Shown here: positions 6,861 through 11,470 of the stretch, piece by piece
How positions within the stretch are numbered: position 1 is the stretch's first letter
How the letters are laid out: every line of letters begins with the position of its first letter
Assembly: GCA_007126855.1 (NCBI GenBank)
Contig: SLAK01000429.1
Span: 1 to 11,470, forward strand
DNA length: 11,470 nt
DNA from: Dehalococcoidia bacterium
Lineage (GTDB): Bacteria; Chloroflexota; Dehalococcoidia; Tepidiformales; Tepidiformaceae
Reading direction: 5' to 3'
The notes under the pieces: model-generated
Told to the model about the DNA's origin: nothing
The model's input: the letters and a program-made list of their open reading frames with translations, nothing else
Databases searched by the model: none
Position numbers and translations under genes: made by a program

Positions 6861-7490
6861 CTATCCCTTTTTTTCGTCAGGGTGCGTAAGGAGTTCATCG
6901 ACAAATCCGTAGTCTTTCGCACCCTGGGCATCCAGGTAAAAGTCGCGGTCAAAGTCCCTTGTGATGCGCTCGATATCCTGTTTCGTATGCCGCGCGATAA
7001 TGTTCCGGATAATTTCGTTGTTCCGGAGGATTTCCTTCGCCGCAATCTCGATATCCGCCGCCTGACCGCGGGCTCCCCCAAGCGCCTGGTGCATGTGCAC
7101 CGTCGCGTTCGGCAGCGCGAAGCGCTTGCCTTCCGCGCCCGCACACAGCAACACCGTGGCCATCGACGCCGTCTGCCCGACGGCGATCGTCGACACGTCC
7201 GGCTCGATGAGCTGCATCGTGTCGTATATTGCGAGCCCGGCAGAAATCACGCCGCCGGGAGAGTGGATATACATGCTGATATCGCGCTCCGGGTCTTCCC
7301 GCTGCAGGTACAGCAACTGGGCAACGATCAGGTTGGCAATCTGATCATCGATCGGGGTGCCCAGGAAGACGATACGTTCTTTGAGAAGCAAGGAAAAAAT
7401 GTCGAAAGCGCGTTCAGACCGCGGACCGGTCTCGATCACCGTGGGGATGACGGCCTCGACAAGCGGGTGGATGGGGCGCGATTCGCTCAC
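6861..7490 (-). CDS. clpP: ATP-dependent Clp protease proteolytic subunit ClpP
   Basis: Serine protease that assembles as a tetradecameric barrel and degrades polypeptides fed by ClpX or ClpC/A. The 209 residues hold the full triad: Ser109 in GQTASMATVLL, His134 in VHMHQALGG and Asp183 in DRDFYLDA, with the oxyanion segment SPGGVISAG (77-85). The handle region GARGQAADIEI is typical. The common SMGA after the serine is SMAT here, which I take as lineage variation. The GTG start at 7490-7488 overlaps the trigger factor stop as GTGA, and AGAGGA (7502-7497) lies six bases upstream, so this start is well supported. The N-terminal 20 residues include a likely cleaved propeptide region. clpX follows after 15 bases. 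Confidence 0.97.
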   Translation of the reverse strand: MSESRPIHPLVEAVIPTVIETGPRSERAFDIFSLLLKERIVFLGTPIDDQIANLIVAQLLYLQREDPERDISMYIHSPGGVISAGLAIYDTMQLIEPDVSTIAVGQTASMATVLLCAGAEGKRFALPNATVHMHQALGGARGQAADIEIAAKEILRNNEIIRNIIARHTKQDIERITRDFDRDFYLDAQGAKDYGFVDELLTHPDEKKG

Positions 7491-8848
7491 TCAGCGTCCT
7501 CTTTCTCGGTTGTTGCTGCTTCGGCCGGCCGTTCCTCAGGTGGCTCTTCGCCCTTGGCCTGGTCGGAAGCCTCCGATTCCAGCGTAGCAATCTCTTTGAC
7601 CCGGGCCAGCGTCTTTTCCGAAAGCAAGTTGCGCCGGATAGTCCCCTTCCCTTCTTCGGTGGAAAACATCTCGCGCAGCTTCGGCGCTTCTTCACCCGCT
7701 GGCTCAACCAGCTTGTCGAGCTCGGCCTCGATTTCCTCGTCGCTCACCTCGATGCTTTCCGCCTCGGAAAGGTGGAGAAGCACCAGCGAACGCTTCACCC
7801 GCGTCTCAGCAGCTTCTTCCATGCTTGCGCGGTATTCCTCTTCGCTCTGGCCGATGCGCGTCAGGTAATCCATGTAGCGATCGCGGTCGTTGCCCAGGTT
7901 TTCACGCACCAGCTCGTCGACCTCCCGGTCGACCATCACACGGGGAAATTCGAGCGTCGCGATTTCGACCATCTTGTCGATCGCCTCTTGCTGCAGCTTT
8001 GAATCGGCGGCGCGGTTCATCTGCTCTTCGATGTCATTGCGGATGCGTTCCTTCAGCGCATCAAGTGTCGGGAACTCGTCGGCGTTCACTTCCTGGGCGA
8101 AGTCGTCGTCCAGCTCCGGCAACTGCTCTTCTTTCACGTCTTTCACCGTGAGAACGAAGTGCGCTGTTTTGCCCTGCAGCCGCTCAATCGGGAATTCTTC
8201 CGGAAGATCGAGGTCGATTTCCTTCTCTTCGTCGCGCGACATGCCGATGAAGGCTTCGGCCAGTCCTTCCACCAGCAGCGTCTGGCCTTCGCGCACGGTG
8301 AACTCAGCGTCGCGGTCTTCGACAAAAGGCTCGTCCTCAACCGACGCGACGACATCGCCGATGACCACGTCGCCCCACTGGATTGGCCGCTCCACCGGCA
8401 CCTGGGTAGCAAAGCGCTGGCGCAGCATTTCGAGCTGCTCCGCGACCATCTCGTCGGTGACTTCCACCGGCTCTCGTTCGACGCGGACGCTCCGGTAGTC
8501 ATTCAATTCGACCGTGGGCTGGACGGGAATGGTGGCTTTGAAGCGCACCGGGTCGAGCTCGATGATCTCCAGTTCCGGCTGTGCCACCGGATGGACGTCT
8601 TCCTGCTCGAGCGCCTGGCCATAGGCATCGGGCACAAGTTCGTCGAGCGCTTCGCGGATCAGGCCTTCGCGGCCGACCATGCGTTCGACAATCTGGCGCG
8701 GCGCCTTGCCCGGACGGAAGCCCGGGATGCGCGCGTTCTTGGACACGCGTTTGTAGGCGGCATCGATGGACTTCTCGAGCCGCTCCGAATCGACTTCAAT
8801 GTCAAGTACGACGCGGCTTTCCGGAAGCCGCTCACGAGTTACCTTCAC
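7487..8848 (-). CDS. tig: Trigger factor
   Basis: Ribosome-associated chaperone that meets nascent chains at the exit tunnel and has peptidyl-prolyl isomerase activity. The 453 residues show the ribosome-binding domain with its signature GFRPGKAP (43-50), an FKBP-type PPIase domain (about 155-240; GDVVIGDVVASVED onward) and a long helical C-terminal chaperone domain, followed by a Glu/Ala/Pro-rich tail of about 30 residues that looks disordered. The GTG at 8848-8846 is the only usable start because an in-frame TAG sits two codons upstream. A GGAGG lies upstream at 8867-8863, but 14 bases away, which is unusually far. First gene of tig-clpP-clpX; stop and clpP start overlap. Confidence 0.96.
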   Translation of the reverse strand: MKVTRERLPESRVVLDIEVDSERLEKSIDAAYKRVSKNARIPGFRPGKAPRQIVERMVGREGLIREALDELVPDAYGQALEQEDVHPVAQPELEIIELDPVRFKATIPVQPTVELNDYRSVRVEREPVEVTDEMVAEQLEMLRQRFATQVPVERPIQWGDVVIGDVVASVEDEPFVEDRDAEFTVREGQTLLVEGLAEAFIGMSRDEEKEIDLDLPEEFPIERLQGKTAHFVLTVKDVKEEQLPELDDDFAQEVNADEFPTLDALKERIRNDIEEQMNRAADSKLQQEAIDKMVEIATLEFPRVMVDREVDELVRENLGNDRDRYMDYLTRIGQSEEEYRASMEEAAETRVKRSLVLLHLSEAESIEVSDEEIEAELDKLVEPAGEEAPKLREMFSTEEGKGTIRRNLLSEKTLARVKEIATLESEASDQAKGEEPPEERPAEAATTEKEDAE

Positions 8849-8875
8849 GAGCTAAACGCCTGCCTCCAACTATTG

Positions 8876-8884
8876 AGTATAGCA
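8876..8884 (-). promoter_or_regulatory. Extended -10 promoter of tig-clpP-clpX
   Basis: On the minus strand TATACT (8881-8876, five of six matches to TATAAT) is preceded directly by TGC (8884-8882), giving a TGn extended -10 element. No good -35 hexamer is visible 16-19 bases upstream, which is normal for extended -10 promoters. Transcription would start near 8869, giving a leader of about 20 bases before the GTG of tig. Confidence 0.55.
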
Positions 8885-8896
8885 GCGATCGCGGCT
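8881..8896. promoter_or_regulatory. Near-perfect 16-bp palindrome overlapping the tig promoter
   Basis: AGCAGCGA (8881-8888) and TCGCGGCT (8889-8896) form an inverted repeat with seven of eight positions matching around GCGATCGC. It covers the spacer and touches the first base of the -10 box, the usual place for a repressor operator. It does not resemble CIRCE, the HrcA site. Chance is possible, because GCGATCGC-like palindromes are common in GC-rich DNA. Confidence 0.3.
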
Positions 8897-8921
8897 GACG
8901 CAGGAAGGGTGCCCGCTGAGA

Positions 8922-9905
8922 TCAACGCGTGGATGTGCGGGGTTCGAGAAGATCAACAAGCGCGTCGCCAAGGAGATTCCACGCGAAGAAGAACAGGATG
9001 ATTGGGATTGCCGCTCCAAGCAATACATGGGGGTACGCCTGGAACGTTCGCACTCCCGCGCCTTCGCCGATCAGCGTGCCGAAACTCGGTGTGCCGGGGT
9101 CGGTTATACCGAGTCCGAGAAAGCTGAGCGCCACCTCAGTGCCCGCAATAGCGGCCATGCCGCCCGACAGCCCCACAACGAAAAGCGGCATAACGCCCGG
9201 GAGAATGTGCCGGGTAATGATGCGCCAGGTCGATGCCCCCACGAGCTCCGCCGCCATCACGAAATCCGACTCGCGGATGGCCAGCGCCTGGCTGCGCACA
9301 ATCCGGCTGGTGCCGATCCAGGCGAAGGGTACCGTCGCGCCGACGATCACCATGAACTCGAGCAGGGTGCGCGCTTCGTCGCCAATGAAGGTGTTGTCCC
9401 TCAGCCAGAAGGCCAGGTCCGCGATGCGCGTCCGGAAGGTGGCGGCTATGGCCAGGATCAGCAGCAGCGTCGGGATGCCGGAGAGCACCTCGCCGATGCG
9501 CATGATGGCGGTATCGATCCAGCCGCCCTTGTACCCCGCGAGCAGCCCCAGTCCCAGGCCCAGGAATATGCCGCCCGTCAGCACCACGGCAAGCGTGAAC
9601 AGCAGCGTGGTGCGCGTCGCATAGATAACGCGGGAGTAGATGTCCCTTCCCTGGACATCGGTGCCCAACCAGTGCTCCGACGACGGGCCCTGGAAGCGGT
9701 ACTCGACGGCGAGCTGGGTGGCGGCTGGATCATGCGTCGCAAAAAGCGGGGCGAAGATGCCGGCCAGGTAGAAGATGGTGATGTAGGTGATCGCCAGCAC
9801 CGCGATCTTCTTGCGCACCAGCGAGCTGAGGAAGCGCCGCGCCGGCGACTTCGAAGGAGGCGATTCGGCAGCGTCTTCGCGCGGGACCGATGCGGTGCGC
9901 TCCAT
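8922..9905 (-). CDS. Peptide/nickel-type ABC transporter permease (DppC/OppC family)
   Basis: Inner-membrane subunit of a peptide-class ABC importer that pairs with the adjacent DppB-like permease. The 327 residues contain a cytoplasmic lead of about 30 residues, a first membrane helix (about 33-54), the OppC N-terminal domain ending in HWLGTDVQGRDIYSRVIY, then the BPD transmembrane domain with five more hydrophobic helices and the ATPase-contact EAA loop (ELVGASTWRIITRHILPG). I chose ATG 9905-9903 because GGAGG (9916-9912) is six bases upstream; a GTG at 9911 overlaps the dppB-like stop as GTGA but would leave no spacing from that Shine-Dalgarno. No ATPase genes follow: the next gene on this strand is tig, 73 bases away. 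Substrate (oligopeptide, dipeptide, nickel, other) cannot be assigned. Confidence 0.92.
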   Translation of the reverse strand: MERTASVPREDAAESPPSKSPARRFLSSLVRKKIAVLAITYITIFYLAGIFAPLFATHDPAATQLAVEYRFQGPSSEHWLGTDVQGRDIYSRVIYATRTTLLFTLAVVLTGGIFLGLGLGLLAGYKGGWIDTAIMRIGEVLSGIPTLLLILAIAATFRTRIADLAFWLRDNTFIGDEARTLLEFMVIVGATVPFAWIGTSRIVRSQALAIRESDFVMAAELVGASTWRIITRHILPGVMPLFVVGLSGGMAAIAGTEVALSFLGLGITDPGTPSFGTLIGEGAGVRTFQAYPHVLLGAAIPIILFFFAWNLLGDALVDLLEPRTSTR

Positions 9906-9907
9906 GC

Positions 9908-10861
9908 TCACCCTCCCCGCGCCTGGCCGACGCGGACCCGCGGATCGATAAACCCGTAGGCCACATCAACGGCGATATTGGCGAGGACGAACATCGTGGA
10001 TCCAAAAAGGACGAGGAAGAGGATGACGTCGTAATCCGGGTGCAAGATCGCCTGCAGTGCCTCGCGGGCGATTCCGGGAATCCCGAAGAAGAGCTCGACA
10101 AAGAGCGAGCCAGTGGCGACGCCGGGAAGCGAGAGCCCGATGACGGTGATCATGGGGAGCATGGCATTCCGGGTGATGTGCGAGACGACGATCGTGCGCT
10201 GCCTGAGCCCCTTGGCGCGCGCCGTGCGGACATAGTCCTCGGTCATCACCGAAATGATCGACGCGCGCATGAAGCGGGCGATGCCAGCGATGCCCGGGAG
10301 GGACATGATGGCCACAGGAAGGATGATGTTCGTGCTCCAGACCCCCTCCCAGGACAGGTCGAAGAGCCCGAGCTGCACCACGAACAGGTACTGCAGGATC
10401 GGTATCGCCACGAACACCGGCACCGCATCGATCGCCAGCCAGAAGCTGATGGTGAGCGGGTCGAGGAATGTGCCGCGGGCCAGCGCGGCATAGATCCCGG
10501 TCGGGATGCCGATGCTGAAGGCGATGATGAGCGCCATGATCCCAAGCTGCGTGGAGACCCACACTCGCGGCAGGATCACCTCGCGCGCACTGAAGTCCGT
10601 GTGGCGGGTGGAGATGCCCAGGTCGCCGCGCAGCAGGTTCCCCATGTAGGTGAAGTACTGCTGCACAATCGGCTGGTCGTATCCGTAATGCTGGCGGAGC
10701 CGCTCGGCGGTTTCCTCGTTATAGCGGTGCCCGAGCAGCGTATCGACCGGGTCGCCCGGCGCGGCCCGGATCATGACGAAGACAATGAAGGAGATGGCGA
10801 ACAGGACAGGGATCGCCCATAGCAAGCGCCGAACGATGTAGCCGAACAATCCCGGCGCCAC
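9908..10861 (-). CDS. Peptide/nickel-type ABC transporter permease (DppB/OppB family)
   Basis: First permease subunit of the importer. The 317 residues begin with the family hallmark, a membrane helix straight after the start (YIVRRLLWAIPVLFAISF), then IRAAPGDPVDTLLG and a periplasmic stretch with QPIVQQYFTYMGNLLRGDLG, and a BPD transmembrane domain with about five helices. The EAA loop reads YVRTARAKGLRQRTIVVSH, and the usual ending FIDPRVRVG is present. The GTG start at 10861-10859 gives the expected N-terminus; purine-rich GAGGGGG (10877-10871) lies nine bases upstream. It ends two to four bases from the next permease start, so the two are translated together. The upstream gap to the binding-protein gene (74 bases) holds two hairpins. 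Confidence 0.94.
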   Translation of the reverse strand: MAPGLFGYIVRRLLWAIPVLFAISFIVFVMIRAAPGDPVDTLLGHRYNEETAERLRQHYGYDQPIVQQYFTYMGNLLRGDLGISTRHTDFSAREVILPRVWVSTQLGIMALIIAFSIGIPTGIYAALARGTFLDPLTISFWLAIDAVPVFVAIPILQYLFVVQLGLFDLSWEGVWSTNIILPVAIMSLPGIAGIARFMRASIISVMTEDYVRTARAKGLRQRTIVVSHITRNAMLPMITVIGLSLPGVATGSLFVELFFGIPGIAREALQAILHPDYDVILFLVLFGSTMFVLANIAVDVAYGFIDPRVRVGQARGG

Positions 10862-10881
10862 GAGCCCTCACCCCCTCGCAT

Positions 10882-10905
10882 GCACTCCCGGCGCCGCGGG
10901 AGTGC
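10882..10905. repeat. Intercistronic hairpin 1 (binding protein to permease)
   Basis: Perfect 9-bp inverted repeat GCACTCCCG (10882-10890) and CGGGAGTGC (10897-10905) around the 6-base loop GCGCCG. It lies in the gap between the solute-binding-protein stop and the DppB-like start and would form in the operon mRNA. No U-tract follows on the minus strand, so it looks like an RNA-stabilising or partial-termination structure rather than a full terminator. Confidence 0.6.
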
Positions 10906-10910
10906 TCAGA

Positions 10911-10930
10911 GCCGGATTTCCCGCTCCGGC
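10911..10930. repeat. Intercistronic hairpin 2
   Basis: Perfect 6-bp inverted repeat GCCGGA (10911-10916) and TCCGGC (10925-10930) with an 8-base loop. It starts five bases from hairpin 1 and is the first structure met after the binding-protein stop codon (10938-10936) on the minus-strand transcript. Confidence 0.45.
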
Positions 10931-10935
10931 GGCCA

Positions 10936-11470
10936 CTACTCCGCCCCGGGGTCGATCTCTACGTAGCGGTATCGCGGCACAATCATCGGGATTTCCGGCC
11001 AGTTTTGCACGCAGGGTTTCACGAGCTGGTGCGACACCGGCCAGATAAGCGGGATGACCACCGCGTCATCCAGAATCATCTGTTCGGCTTCGGCCAGGAG
11101 CTGGAAGCGCCGTTCGCTGTCCAGTTCAGTTCGAGCCTCTTCGATGATCGCCTGAACCTCCGGGTTCTCATAGCCCAGCTCGTTCTGCGGGCTGTCGGCC
11201 GCGAACAGCTTGTCGACAAAGTTTTCCGGGTCCGGGTAGTCGGCCGCCCAGCCGGTCTGGTAGGCCTGGAACGAGCCCGTGCGCAGTTCGCGGAGAAAGG
11301 CCGCCCAGTCCACCTGCTGGAGCTCGACGTCGATGCCAAGCTCTTCGCGCCACATCGACTGCACGGCAGTCAGCAGGTCCGGCGGCGACGCGCCCCCGCC
11401 CGAGAACGTCAGGATGACGCGGGGCACTCCGTCAGCGTAGGAGGACTCAGCCAGCAGCTCCCGTGCCCGC
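10936..11470 (-). CDS. Peptide ABC transporter solute-binding protein, family 5 (C-terminal part only)
   Basis: Extracytoplasmic ligand-binding subunit (SBP_bac_5, DppA/OppA type) feeding the two permeases downstream. The window shows only the last 177 or so residues; the frame stays open to the right edge, where codons read ARELLAESSYADGVPRVILT, a typical family segment. GTG at 11427 is internal, not a start. Recognisable features are VQSMWREELGIDVELQQVDWAAFL, the TGWAADYPDPENF stretch of the ligand pocket and hinge, LLAEAEQMILDDAVVIPLIW near the end, and a C-terminus with an aromatic YRYVEI. The lipoprotein signal and N-terminal lobe are outside the window. It is followed after 74 bases by the permease gene, with two hairpins between. 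Confidence 0.93.
   Translation of the reverse strand, partial: RARELLAESSYADGVPRVILTFSGGGASPPDLLTAVQSMWREELGIDVELQQVDWAAFLRELRTGSFQAYQTGWAADYPDPENFVDKLFAADSPQNELGYENPEVQAIIEEARTELDSERRFQLLAEAEQMILDDAVVIPLIWPVSHQLVKPCVQNWPEIPMIVPRYRYVEIDPGAE

Noticed and set aside
6882..7868. Plus-strand open frame opposite clpP and the end of tig
   Set aside because: It is antisense to two conserved genes, and its composition switches to Ser-rich where the opposing gene changes, as expected of a shadow.
8159..9001. Plus-strand open frame opposite tig
   Set aside because: No recognisable domain, and it runs through the tig promoter and into the permease gene.

Overview
The window is ordinary, densely packed, high-GC (roughly 60-65% by eye) bacterial core chromosome. 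It holds eleven protein genes, two of them cut by the window edges. I see no RNA gene, CRISPR array, insertion sequence, phage gene or integration scar. Protein flavour (ClpP, TlyA, a DPPR-synthase-like UbiA protein, Dpp/Opp permeases) and heavy GTG/TTG start use suggest a member of Chloroflexota or a related high-GC lineage. That placement is inference; no marker here fixes the taxon.

Layout. (1) Positions 1-3081, minus strand: tlyA -> nadK -> recN, each gene overlapping the next by a few bases, so almost certainly one operon. It combines rRNA ribose methylation, NADP supply and recombinational repair. recN loses its C-terminus at the left edge. (2) Positions 3177-4560, plus strand, divergent from tlyA: a YbaK/ProX-type aminoacyl-tRNA deacylase overlapping a membrane prenyltransferase that resembles decaprenyl-phosphate phosphoribosyltransferase. 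(3) Positions 4567-5430, minus strand, converging on the prenyltransferase with only 6 bases between stops: a two-module VOC-fold protein that seems to lack metal ligands. (4) Positions 5526-8848, minus strand: the classic tig-clpP-clpX chaperone/protease operon, preceded by an extended -10 promoter overlapped by a near-perfect palindrome. (5) Positions 8922-11470, minus strand: a peptide/nickel-type ABC importer, with the C-terminal part of the solute-binding protein (entering from the right edge) followed by two permeases. Two tandem hairpins lie between the binding-protein gene and the first permease gene.

No gene-free stretch exceeds about 95 bases. I did not find an obviously new multi-gene system. 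The items most worth a second look are the degenerate VOC protein, the DPPR-synthase homologue paired with a tRNA-editing gene, the apparently leaderless tlyA promoter, the palindrome over the tig promoter, and the tandem intercistronic hairpins in the ABC operon.
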